Assembly: GCA_009602735.1 (NCBI GenBank)
Contig: WELA01012483.1
Coordinates: 454,760 to 518,759, forward strand
Length of the DNA: 64,000 nt
Reading direction: 5' to 3'
Origin: Mesotaenium endlicherianum
Lineage: Eukaryota > Streptophyta > Zygnematophyceae > Zygnematales > Mesotaeniaceae
The notes beneath the pieces were generated by a model. It made no database searches and had not been told where the DNA came from. It worked only from the letters and a program-made list of their open reading frames with translations. Each line of letters begins with the position of its first letter. Within the stretch, counting starts at the first letter, position 1. Shown here in pieces: positions 28,648-39,721 of the stretch. The position numbers and the translations under genes are program-made.

Positions 28648-29177
28648 ATGCGCACCGATTTGGCGGCGTAGTGCCGCGTGCGAGGCGCAGGGCCAGCCCG
28701 GCGTAGGGGCAAGGACTTGTACGCCGAGGGCTCAGGATGCTGAGCCTGGGTCCTGGGTCCTGGCTGCCGTGCGCGTACGACTCGCAGGTCGGCGGTAGGG
28801 AAAGGTGCCGTGGAGGCAGCGCTTGCTGAGGCGCGAGCCGGCCAGACTGTGCCCAGGTTGTTGCCAACAAACAAGTGCGTGATGTCACGGCACTCATTGC
28901 TGGTCGAACAGTCGTGCTGTATCGGATGACTGGGCCCGTCGGCACATTGATGGGCTCGACTTGGACTGGCCGTAGTCTCGTGCAAGAGAGTGCTGAAGCC
29001 GGGAGGCCCTGTTGGCTGGCGTCGGACGCGGGCCGTAGGCATGGGCGGCGGTGGCTCCTCTAAAGGCTGGATTGCAAGCTCCTTTGTGGCCTCCTGGGAC
29101 CACTCCTGCCACTCCTCCTCTTCAACGCTCTCCAACGACGCGTCGTCGGACCTGCCTGGGTATGCCGCCTGCCTCAT
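28505..29177 (-). pseudogene. Copy C: start of the methyltransferase ORF with tandem TPLR repeats
   Basis: The frame begins MRQAAYPGRSDD exactly like copy B at 19889. In the overlapping frame (28945-28505) EVTPLRE or close variants occur four times in succession. Copy B has a related but different array (TPLRE and TPPYDD). The function is unknown. Confidence 0.75.
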
Positions 29178-29383
29178 AGCCTCATCCTCAGATGTGGTAG
29201 TGCGCGGCCAGGAGTCACCAGTCCGGTGCGACGGTGCGGGCGAGGCGATTGGGAGGCCATGCGGTACTGCATGGCGACTTCCACAGGCACGTCATGCCGT
29301 ACGCAAACGTCCAATCTCGCTAAGGGTCCACTCGCCGCTGGCGGCTGTGGCCTAGGTGCGGCTGCAGCAGCTGTCATTGCGTC

Positions 29384-30432
29384 TTAGGCATGCGCTGCAG
29401 CAGTAATGGCATCCGTGGCGATGGCGTGTGCCTTGACGGTGTCTGCAGCCATGTGACGTGTATGGCGCTATGGGCGGCGTGGATCCGCACCGTCTCCCTG
29501 GCTTGAGCAACCAGAACGTCACCTTGCTCCTGGGGCGTGAGGTGGAGCTCGGCGCCAGACAGCTCGGGGTTCTCATCCTGCTTCTCGAGCAAGTCAGCGC
29601 CTACGGAGACCTCATCCTCCTTGGGCCCCCCCTTATTGGTTTGGACCACGGGCCGATCGTCGTCCCGCCATGAAGTCGTAGAGGGCGGACTTAGCTGAGC
29701 GGCGATCCACGATGTCAAGCGGCACGGATGCCGTGCGGGTCCCCCCTGACTGCCAGTCAGGTTGGTAGAAGACTCGCTCCACCCAGTTATCCACTGCAGC
29801 GTCGATAGGGAAGAGAACGTCCTGGCCAAGGAGTACATCGAAGGTCTCAGAGCGAGTGACCAACGCGTGCCGGTGGATGGTCGTCTCATCTCGGGTGCCG
29901 GGCCAAAAGGTGAAGCAAAGGGCCAGCCGCGTGCACCCGGTGACGATCTTTGAAGTGCCAGCCGCGGTGTTGATCCGCGTCGGCAAATCCTCCAGGTCGG
30001 TTGACAAGAGGCCCAATTGACGGAAGTAGCAAAAGATGACGAGGACTGGCTGTGCGCAAGTGTCGAACATGATGTACTGCGGGGCCTACGTGTGGACAAG
30101 CACAATCCCCTGCAAATTATCAAAAAACGCAGCCTTAGGCGAGTCGATCATCCTACGCTCATGCACTGGTCGCGCGGGTGCGGAGAGCACAGCGGCTGCC
30201 ACGTTGACGCTGGCCTGCCGTCGAGGGTGCCCTGGTCGGACTTGCGCGACTGAAGCAGTAGCTGGGTTGCCTGCCGCGTGGCCTCCATCGACACACCAAG
30301 CTCCGCAAAGGAGACGGCTGGCATCCGGTGTAGCGCCAGCGAGATGACTTCGGCGCTGAGCTGCACCGTAGTCATTGGCAAGGCGAGTGCACGAGGTGCG
30401 AGCGTCGTTGGAACTGCTGGCGTCTCCAGCAC
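29384..30432 (-). pseudogene. Copy C: aspartic protease region, catalytic Gly lost
   Basis: The segment corresponds to the end of copy B's protease ORF. MFDTCAQPVL replaces MFDTGAQPVL, so the active-site Gly is gone; DVLLGQDVL is retained. Frameshifts occur near 30070 and 29640. Just before the methyltransferase ORF copy C has CAA where copy B has TAG, which helps to date that stop. Confidence 0.82.
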
Positions 30433-30576
30433 GCAGAAGGAGCGGGGCAGACGCGACGCCTCCTCTATGCGGCGTCCCTAATCAGGTCCACTGCGCTTCT
30501 ATGCCATTGCCGGTCGCTCGGCTGCCGCCACGAGTGTGCGCTCGCGTCATGCGATGCCCGCCGCCGTGCGGCTGTC

Positions 30577-30813
30577 CTACGGCCGTGTGCGTGTACAGCA
30601 GGCCAGAACGGAGTCCGGCGCTGCTGCAAGAGCTGGAGAGGCAGCTGCTGACGCAGCTGCGGGTGCTGGCGCAACCGCTGGCACGGGTGCCTCACCGGCT
30701 GGCACAGCCGCTGGTGTCGGTGCCGACGCCCCAGGCACAGTTGCTGAGAGAGGCGCTGGCGCTGGCGAGCCTGACGCTGGCAAGCCCAGCGCTGGCGCAA
30801 TAGCTAGTAACAA
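30577..30813 (-). pseudogene. Copy C: Ala/Pro-rich linker, truncated 5' end
   Basis: The frame ends with SVLACCTRTRP, matching AILACCARAQP in copy B, and carries a different Ala/Pro repeat upstream. Similarity to copy B stops at about 30813; gag, the zinc knuckles and A1 of copy C are absent. Confidence 0.7.
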
Positions 30814-31141
30814 TTAGTGACAGAAAGTGACAATAATTAACAGGGAGTGACAATTGTGACAGTCAGCCCAGTGACAGTTGAAACAGGCAACCTCCCTTGA
30901 ACATTAAGTTAGAGGGAGTGGGATAAACATCTCGGAAACTAACCGGTTATCAATTGCCGTTGCATATTCATCCTTGACACTCAACTGCGCTCACACTCAC
31001 TTCTCTCTCAAGCACACTCGCACTTTCAATTTACTTACACCAGGTATTGCATGCCCTAACTCCCTCTACTACGTTCTTCCTTGTCAAAGTACTCAATCTT
31101 ATGCATGATAGTATGGCTACACTAACCCCATTGTGGTATGA
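30814..31141. other. Unassigned stretch with repeated GTGACA motifs
   Basis: GTGACA or a close variant occurs about five times between 30825 and 30885. The remainder is a CT-rich stretch (CACTCACTTCTCTCTCAAGC) of the kind often seen in LTR leaders. No gene is seen. It could be the end of the 5' LTR of the gag-like element that follows. Confidence 0.4.
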
Positions 31142-32630
31142 ATGAGCAGGATGACTCATTTGTCTAAACTCAACAGGACAAGAAGGGCGGACGAGGCGCA
31201 GGCAGAGTACAAGGAGTTCCATGGCGACATTGAATCATCCTCCATCTCTTCTCGAGAATCAGAGCGACTCCGACTACAGCGAGTAGCTCAGGAGAGGAAG
31301 GAGGAGGAAGAACAGGCCAGGTTGAGACAGGAGGAGCAGGACCAAAAAGCTACAGAGGAAGTCAAGAAGGCAGAGGAACAAAGGTTGGCTGAGGAGAGGC
31401 AGAAGCAAAAGGCTGAGGAGGAATAGAGGAGAATCAAAAGCTACCGCTATACGGTGATGGGCACGAACTTTGATCTTTTGAGGAGGCCTTCAAGTACGCC
31501 CAGAGGAACAAAAGTGAATTACAAAGGGACATACTGCAGCGGGAAGGGGAGACAGCCCAAGGTTTTGACAAGTACATAGAAGTCAGCACAGGGCTTCTAT
31601 TGTACCATGACTATGCCAGGATGGTGGGGTATACGATCCGGGAGGCCAAAGCATTGGCCCAATTAGGGGAATCTGAAATGGTGCCAATACCTGGGATCTG
31701 AGGCACAGACAGGGTCATCAGGTTGATCCCTATGCATACAGCTAGCTTCAAGGATGCCACTTTTCACAACCAATTCAAGGCCATGTATAACGAAGTGGAG
31801 AGAAGAAGCTGGGAGTTCTTGGAAAGGGAGACCAGCCAGCCTGATTTCTCAGGTCACTGGTACCCCTGTACTTTGAAGAGGACGGATCCTGCTTTCTTTC
31901 TACAGCCCATTGACTGGCGCTGTTGGATGACCATCACCATGAAGGACCAGCAAAATGACAAAGCTGAGGAAGACAATTTCCTGGCAGATCTGCAGGGGAA
32001 GATAGTGCCGCCACCTCACATTGCAGCATGGGATCCACAACTGGATGGAGTCAGAGACTGCATGAGTCAGGAGAGACAAGAGGATAGGACCAGGGCTAGA
32101 GAATCTTTCTCTAAGGGGAAGCATGCTTATGCCAAATGGACAAGTAAGCAAGGGGAGAAAGACCTGTATGCGGTCAGGACCCAGCAACCCCCACCTGCAC
32201 CCAAAAGGGGGAGGTCAGTGGGATACCCTTGTTCTCGAGAACGGTTGGAGAAGATGACCAGAGAGACTCCAGAAGTCTCAAAGGAACAAGAGGACAAAGA
32301 AGAGGAAGGCGCCAAAGAGGAATCTAGTCTTGCTGAGGCACAGCCCCCCCTATATCCCCCACAGGAAGGGCCTTTGTACAGGCAGCCCTGCAGCAGCTTG
32401 AGGAGTCCCACCCAAGGAGGTGAGACTCAGTTAGACAAGCAGACAGAAGGGCTGCCGAGGAGGCCGCCAGAGGGCAGCCAGCATCCCCCTCTTACAGAGG
32501 GCATGTACCCTTAGCCCATGTCATGCAGCACCCCTCCGGTATGCCAGTGTATGTCCCTGTCAATTTGAGAGGTGCGCAGGAGAGAGCGGCCTCCATCAAC
32601 TTGCAGACAGTGCAAGAGCAGGCTGCCTAG
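31142..32630 (+). pseudogene. Gag-like coding remnant, element not identified
   Basis: Two long frames (31142-31426 and 31723-32514) with matching style flank a shifted middle part. The first has an Arg/Glu/Gln-rich coiled-coil-like segment (RKEEEEQARLRQEEQ). The second is rich in charged and Pro residues, with a conserved-looking block (FSGHWYPCTL, DWRCWMTITMKDQQ) and an acidic tail. Further short frames follow to about 32630. There is no zinc knuckle, protease or RT. By length, composition and context this is most likely the first ORF of a decayed retroelement, possibly related to family 3; a host gene fragment is less likely. Confidence 0.45.
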
Positions 32631-33524
32631 TTGCTACGTTCACCCCTTGGTTCATCCTGGTCTGGAATTCTAGGTTTCAGGAGACCATGAGACAGGAGAA
32701 GGGGATCCAGTTCCAGGTCTCGCTCCCCAGAAGACCGAGTCCCTGGTACCTAGTTTGCTGTTGTCTTTGTTTTAAATTCAGTTGGTTGTGTTGCATGTGT
32801 GTTACTTGGCTATAAATAATATAGTTAAATAAGTTCAGCCTGCTGAACTTTAGTTAATATTTAGTCTGCTGAATTTAAGTATGCTGGATGATTGATACTT
32901 AGTTAAATGACTCAACCGAGAGTAGCAGGCTGAAGTCCTTTAAGTCAGCCTGTTGACTTGGGTCAGCTTGCTGACACATTCTTTGACAGTCAGCTGACTG
33001 CTGTACTCGGCTGCAGCGAACTGCCTAGCTATGTATCTAAGTGTGGTGTGCTAGATGAGTGGCCAGATGACACCCTTAAGGTGGATGACGATTCGGGATG
33101 ATGGGAGATGGCTGTGGATTTGGTTAGCCGAGGTCCTACCAACGTGGTTAACTCCCGGGTAGGCGGTGCCATCGCACTTGTTGTTGAACAGTCTACTCAC
33201 TCTATGTACATATGCTAAGTATTGGTCCCGAATTCGGCACTCAAAAACGAGGCCAACTCTCTTGTACTGCTTATTGAGAGATATCTGAATCCAAGGCGAA
33301 AAGCCATTGATACGCACTGTCTTCTAGCCTTGATTATGTATGACTTTACTGATTGCATTATTGATGCTCGTTTACTTGCATTTGACCTGTAAGTATTGTC
33401 CACCGCTAGTACGTTTGTCTTTTGCTGTTTAATCAGTTAACAGAAAATACCATAAAGATTACTCGTTGATATAAAGATCTTTATTAATTTTTAATTGCCT
33501 ATTAGTTTGTTGATTCATTTCAGC
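32631..33524. other. Non-coding stretch with a palindrome cluster
   Basis: No coding frame of note is seen. Four palindromes built on TCAGC/GCTGA lie at 32831-33000. From 33001 to 33524 nothing recognisable was found. Confidence 0.5.
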
Positions 33525-34471
33525 TGTCGGGTCAAGAGCTATTTAAGTCGGGGAGTTTAACAATCCTCACTTTCGAGAGAATCGTGGGGAACTTTCCTAA
33601 GCTGTTCAGAAAGGAGTCGTACAAAACTATAGAATTAGTGCTTGTAAGAGTTGCGCTCACAATGACTCTTGTGGGTATTTATACCCACACAACGTGAGGC
33701 ATCGACTGCTTCAAGTCACCACCTAGGGCACTGGTCATGTCAACGAAAATGGTGAAATGAATGTGCCCATTTTGATCGAATGCACAAAATCACGCCATGT
33801 GGAGATTTCGAGACTTTCGACGAATCGCGTCGAATTGTTTTGCGCCGAATCGGCGTAGTCACATCTATTTGACTTTTTGAATAGACGTGATTGTTTGTAG
33901 TCACATCTATGAGTTTGCTCAAATAGACGTGACCGGTCGCGTAGTTGCGAATAGTCGCGTACACGTCGTTTCGTCATGACCACGTAGTTTGTAAAAACTA
34001 CTTTGCCCATTGGTTAGGTGTGAAAGTTTCAAACGAGGAGTCACGGCCTTGAATCCGCCTGGATGCAAAGTAACTTTCCTTAATTAACTCGTTTGACTTT
34101 TTGACTTCGTTCGGCTTTACGACTCGTCGTAAATCCGAAATCTATGACTTAGGCATTATCCAAAAATAATGATAATCATATCAACTTAATTAATCAAAGA
34201 TTAGTTAGGTTATTATCAGATAATTAATCAAAGTACCTTATGATCAATTATGTCAAACTATTGCGAAGTAGTCAAATTACTTTACGACGCTTTTTGCAAT
34301 AGCATCTTGGTCGTTTTGCTAATGGACCATTAATTAGTCGGCACACACGTGTGGCAAATAATACGTCAGAATGCAATATTTGATCAACAATATCTTGATA
34401 AATAGCGTAACGTACTGTAGGTAATTAGGAGAATAATCCTAAGCACGCCTAAAATAGCTCAGATCATTACA
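33525..34471 (-). repeat. 3' LTR of family E element
   Basis: In element orientation it begins TGTAATGATCTGAGC (at 34471), directly after a polypurine tract, and matches the solo LTR at 26359-27277 in the opposite direction. The far end is less certain; TGTCGGG at 33525 would give 947 bp with a terminal CA. The TATA box is at 33676-33683 inside a palindrome. A tRNA-like segment is at 34003-34056 on the plus strand, again antisense to the LTR. Confidence 0.75.
34003..34056 (+). other. tRNA-like sequence in the second family E LTR
   Basis: TTGCCCATTGGTTAGG (34003-34018) matches the A-box region of 26812-26827, and GGCCTTGAATCC (34045-34056) is a degraded B box. Position and antisense orientation relative to the LTR are the same as in the solo LTR. 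Confidence 0.55.
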
Positions 34472-34484
34472 CTCCTCCCCCCTT
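34472..34484 (-). promoter_or_regulatory. Polypurine tract of family E
   Basis: Element orientation AAGGGGGGAGGAG abuts the LTR start TGTAATG. A hairpin (arms 34490-34498 and 34503-34511) lies immediately upstream. Confidence 0.8.
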
Positions 34485-34599
34485 AACAGCGCTTAACGTC
34501 CTCGTTAAGCGTCGTCTTTTCAATCGAGTGTGTCAATACTGACCGTAATCAGCGTAAAACACTGTCAACGAAATGCTTTGCATCATCACAGAGACTAAA

Positions 34600-36430
34600 A
34601 AGAGTAATTATTTGGCCGCGTCTCTTCAGCTTTTGTTCCTTGGCTTACGAATTGTCTTGGGTAGCACACTTGCCGTGGGGCAGAACTTTTGAGCAGTAGC
34701 CCATCGTAACAAATATTGTTGAACCAGGTCTTTACAATTAAGGAAGATCTTGTCCTGAGATTCGTACAAATTCCAATTGGAGTCGTAATCGAGCCACTTG
34801 ATCAAAAGCTCCACTCATGGAGGCTTATGACGGGTATAGCGGTGTCCTAAGACGTCCTCTACATCCCAGGCTCTATCATCATTGGCAAATTCCAATTTCG
34901 GTGCCTGTGGCTTATAGCGGCCATCAGATCGAAACAACTTAAGTAAACTGACATGGAACACAGGATGCGTTCGCCCTCTGGATTTAGGCAAATCCAGTCG
35001 GTATGCAACAGGTCCAACCTTTGCAGTCACGATAAACGGGCCTACCTAGCGAGGCAGAAGCTTCCGCTTTCTTGGGTGCTTGAGTTGCAGGTTTTAGTTT
35101 GCAAAAGTACTTCATTGCCAACTTGAAAATTCAACTCAATCCTGTGCGTATCAGCGAACTGTTCTGTCGATCTCGAGCGGCGAATAGAGCCAACTTTGCT
35201 TGTTTGTGCACCTCTTCAAGAGAGTGGACAAAGAGGCGAGCACTTGATACTCTCATGGTTGACATCCCCGCCACACCGAGAACTATACGCGTGAGTGGAG
35301 TGTGCGGATGTCTTCCATAGTTAAGGAAAAACGGAGATGCCTTAACACTTTCGTGATAAGCATTATTTACTGCAACCTCTGCAACTGAAAGGAGGGTATT
35401 CCAGTTGTCTTGGCGAGGATTCACATAATGCCTAAGGAACTGTTGCAAAATGCGGGTCATTTGCTCTGTCGGGCTTATCGGTCTGAGAGTGGAAGCTAGT
35501 GGACATCTTAAGTGTCGTGCCGAAGTACGAGCAAACTTCCTGCCAGAAGTTGCTTGTAAATCTAGTGGCATGATCACTTATGATCTCGTTCGGCATACCA
35601 GGCTACTTAAACACGTGATCAAAATAAAGAGACGAGCAGTCTCGATTGCATCAAGTGATAGTTCAGTGGCCACCAAAATGCACCACCTTAGTGAAACGAT
35701 CCACGATCGTTAACACTCCATTGTGTCCTATATCGGTGGTAAGCAATTCCACGACAACGTCGAGGCTCATGCTTTACCAAGGAGCACATCCAAGTTCCAA
35801 TGGTTGCAGCTTCCCATCCGACAACGTATTGCTTGCTGTATTCCTCTGACATATTGCAGTTGGTGTTGTACACCAACCTTGAGAGACGGCCAAATGTACT
35901 CTTGGCGCAATGCGTGTGTTGTTGTGGTAATTTCATAATGACCCAAGTAAGGAGAGTCATGCGCTTCGCGTAGAAGCACATATCTTACTCGGCCTTCTGG
36001 GATCACAATGCGCCCATTGTGTCACCAAAAACCGTCCTCAAACGTACAATTTGAGTGTCCTTTCCCATTGTCCATACTGTCCATCGTTACGGCTACACCG
36101 TTCAAGCCAGTACCCTGGAGATTTAAGAAAAACGGATCTTTGAGATAGCCCTCGCTGAAACAGTTGATGCAGGTCAAGTGATTCCGAGGTATGCACGCTA
36201 TCCAAATTGGGTGGCCCGCGTCACCAGGCCGGTCGTTGGCAGATGTCTGGGTGGGTACAGTAGAATCAAGGGTGGCCGCCCTCAAAACCTGACCATTTTG
36301 TTCTTGCAAACTAGCAACAGTCCCCATCCTCAAGTGGAGATGGGAAATTTGACTTAGAGGGTCCGCAACATGGTTGCGAGCAAGGCGATCCCGCCCAGTT
36401 AAAGCGTAACCGTTGCAAGAACTCAAACCA
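34600..36430 (-). pseudogene. Family E pol remnant: RNase H end, integrase, chromodomain
   Basis: On the minus strand, from right to left, are an RNase H C-terminal signature (GRDRLARNHVADPLS, about 36380), an integrase zinc segment (HDSPYLGHYE, TTHALRQEYIWP, about 35950), an integrase core C-terminal part (VNNAYHESVKASPFFLNYGRHP, 35131-35577; the last catalytic Glu region is shifted), a GPF/Y-like segment (VAYRLDLP, HPVFHVSLL, 34815-35030) and a chromodomain-like end (LLIKWLDYDSNWN, 34626-34814). Many stops and frameshifts are present. Gag, protease and RT are missing: the element is cut at about 36430 and has no 5' LTR here. Confidence 0.78.
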
Positions 36431-39230
36431 TCTCGTCTGCCGCCTCGATAGCGTTGGCTTATTAATCTTGGAAGAAGGTATTTAAGCAGTGATATCCGTA
36501 AGTACTTTCAAACCCTTGTAGCCTTCCAAATAACCTCGTCAATGTTGTAAAGCGTATAGAACTGCGTGAGTGAGGCAGTTGTTAGCTTTGGACTCTCGAC
36601 ATTGATAGGCGTGCCTACCTGCAACAGAACAGCCCCCTTTCCCAACACCTGACGCATCCTCGACTGCTCCGCAAGCAGGTTTGGATTGGCCAATGTGAGA
36701 ACGAGCGTAAGGGTGAGGGCATACGTATTGCGCTCAAACGCAAAATGCGTCTCATCATGTCCCAAATAAACAACACGTTCATCCTTTTAAGAGGAGTATA
36801 TGGCGAAACCAATACTGACAGATCGTTGCAAATACTCATGAACTATCTTGCAAATCAAAGAAATGAACACGTACGGAGTACATACGAGAACAGGTCACGT
36901 TGCTCTAAGCAAGTTTGGCCAGGGTTGGGCAAACCCACGATCTTTCAACATGTTCCAGTACAACAATGCGCATCTGTCGAAGTGAACGTATCACAACGTC
37001 GTTTATAAGCGAAATCGGTGACGTATGTGACCGAATCACAAAGAACGTCACGAACGAGTGTATGGAGGGCCCATCAGAGTCTGTCTGATGTTGTGCACCT
37101 GCAATGCAATCGCATCATATGCCAACCGTATTGGCATTCGTCTCCTGTCAACGCACCACTGGCATTTGTTATAGTCCATACGGGAATAAAACAAGGACAC
37201 ATAATCCTTCGCAACGCATGCGAACAGGCGTTCAAGAAATTGGAAGGCATCTAAAGTATGCCACCAAGTGGTACCATACAAGACGATGATTCCTTGGATC
37301 GTTGGACAACTGGAGACCATATGGACAACACTTGATTACGTCGTACGTAATAGCGAGGCCAAGCTTCTCAAGTATAAGCAGTGCATATGACAGTGCGAAA
37401 CGTGCACAACTCTTGTGATCCCTTTGTACGACACTTGAGCGCACTTAATGTCGCATGTGGGGGCTACACAACCATATATGCAAACACAACAAGTTTGAAC
37501 GCGAGAGGTTGCAACCTAACGCTCTTGAAGTGCATCGACCATCCTAAAACGATAGGACGAAATGTCAATGCGAAAACGGAAAATCACAAAAACATGCAAA
37601 TTTTTGTCAATTGTCAAACAAAAACACAAGAATGTGGCACTTTACCAAGTACTATGCGATGCCAACCTTGACATGATTTGAGTGAGCGTTATGATAAGCG
37701 GGGCGGTTTTCTTATCGCTTTCAAGCTCAAATCCATGTGAGAGGGTCAAGTCACAAATTGACGAGATGAATTGGATGCAAAAGCATCATGCCAAAGGATG
37801 GAGAAAGAGAAGGTGAAAGAATCAACAATTCTCAAGAATTCAAAATCAAAACAACATGTCAAACTGGTCAAAACGTGACCAAACCTTGACGACTCGTCGG
37901 TCAATCCAGAAAAAGCCCAATGGAGTCGATTCTTGTAGAATGACTACAATTGCAACAATGTCATGGAAAAGACCTTCGGGCTAAGAGCCCGTCGGTTGTG
38001 TCAAAAGATGCGCGTAGCACGAACGAACACAACGTGGGTGGGATGGGTGGGAAATATAAATAAAATCCCAGCTGATCCGCAACAAGGAAAAACGGCCCAT
38101 ACGGTTGCAAATCGTGACTTGACAGTGCAAGGGGGACCAATAAATAGTCTTGCTTAACCATAAAAGTCAATCTGGGAAAGTCCACAAATTTTTGAAAAAT
38201 CCGAACTCCCCTGTCTAGGGTTTTACTGAAGAAAACCCTCTTGTGTGCTATAGGGTGGAAAGTCCACACACAGGCTCAACGGATTTGAAGTCGCGGGACA
38301 CTCACCTCGTCCGCAAAAGTCAATCAGGGCAAACTCGACTAATTCCCATAAAACCCGGGCCACCCCTTCGTGGGATTAATTACTTTTGAATCCCAATCTT
38401 TGTTTGCTGTCATGAATATGCCAGTGAACAACATGCCAGGGCCAAAACGGGCCCCGGGCAATTTTTTTCTATGAAAGAAGGGACCAAAACGGGCCCCCAA
38501 CAAAGAAACAGGACTTGCCGCCCTTAGTGGCAAGACCGCACGGGCAGGGGGTACATATGCAAATGCCCCTCCTCCATTCTAATACGTTTTCCACTTATGT
38601 TGCTCGCTAAACAGACGCTTGGGCCAGGCACACATGCCTAGGCCGTTTCGTGCGGACGCGAAATGGCTGCACATCGAGGCCCCAGGATTCGCATAAAATT
38701 CGATGTTATTTGCTTTTTTGGATGTTTTAAAATCATGCGAAATCGTAAATTATGTCAAAAGAAATCCTGATCACTAGGAGCGAATGTCGCGTAATATCCA
38801 AAAAAAATTCCTATTTTCCTTCAAAAGTTGTCGTGGAATGTTATTACGCCAAAAAACAAATCCTACCCGGATTTTGTCGGATGTTCTCGAAACCCTGACC
38901 AACGCCCAGAGCAGGCCGGAGGATGTTAGTGTAGTTTTCGGAAATCCGCGACTTTTGTTGAATCCTGGGGCCTGCGCACATCATGTTATGGCCATTGTTA
39001 AGGGTGCGGATAGATGGGGGAAGCGAGAAGGTAGAAGATTGATTCGATGAAGGAAAAGAGAATTTGTTTGTACAATATAGAATGAATGTACAGAGGGCGT
39101 TCGGATGACTTTATAGTCATTGTCTGGAACGGGCAGACATGTAACGATAGCAAGTTATTCTACTCCCAAATAGATAGTGGCGGATTATGCTCAACTGGTA
39201 GTTGGCGCATTGCACTCTATTAGTCGTTGA
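36431..39230. other. Unassigned, mostly AT-rich DNA
   Basis: Open frames up to about 100 codons exist on both strands (for example 37961-38269 minus and 37048-37320 minus) but none has a recognisable domain, and neighbouring frames do not form a consistent gene. The direct repeat CCAAAACGGGCCCC occurs twice near 38450 and 38485. An inverted pair (AGGCCCCAGGATTC near 38678 and GAATCCTGGGGCCT near 38960) encloses about 270 bp. Nothing here can be named. Confidence 0.4.
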
Positions 39231-39325
39231 CGAGATATCTTGACTCATATAATAATATATCTATAACTATCCTGCATCCTTGTGAGATCTACTCCCGTGA
39301 TATCATATTATGTGTACATAACACC

Positions 39326-39721
39326 ATGCAGGCCCAAAACAAATCAAAAAGAGCCCACCGGGCTCGTGGCAAATTTAAAAAGTGGCCGCGAAAAACCCGA
39401 GACCGCTATATATGGGCCGCGACATCGGACGGCCTCAAGGAGTCCCTACAAGACCCCCTAGAAGAAAAACAAGAGAAACGGGGGGCAAGGGAAGCCCAGG
39501 ACCTCCCCCCGCGGATAAACTTATCGGATTCTGCTGACGCCGCATGGCGTCAGCATAACGCTATGGCGCAGCTATACCGCGACCAAAACGAATACAAACT
39601 GAGTCCACTGGGCTCATTAAAGGGAATAATATGGTTTTACCCTCCAAAGATCAAAAATGAAAGAGAAATACCCACCAACTTTCAAAGAATACGAAACTAC
39701 CCTCGCTTCAAGTTTTCCTAG
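39326..39721 (+). CDS. Hypothetical basic protein, 131 residues
   Basis: The frame begins at ATG 39326 (MQAQNKSKRAHRARGKFKK) and ends at TAG; an in-frame ATG further upstream (39227) would add 33 less plausible residues. The N-terminal third is very basic, the middle is charged, and the end has WFYPPKIKN. I do not recognise it. A perfect 10-bp-stem hairpin (39532-39555) lies within it. It may be the N-terminal fragment of a retroelement protein; family 3 starts about 500 bp downstream. Confidence 0.3.
   Translation: MQAQNKSKRAHRARGKFKKWPRKTRDRYIWAATSDGLKESLQDPLEEKQEKRGAREAQDLPPRINLSDSADAAWRQHNAMAQLYRDQNEYKLSPLGSLKGIIWFYPPKIKNEREIPTNFQRIRNYPRFKFS

Noticed and set aside
36500-37700. Several minus-strand frames of 70-90 codons as a host gene
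   Set aside because: No shared frame, splice pattern or known domain links them.
39181-39255. Possible tRNA (GCTCAACTGGTAG looks like a D-arm)
   Set aside because: No T-arm (GGTTCGA) or acceptor pairing follows at the right distance.
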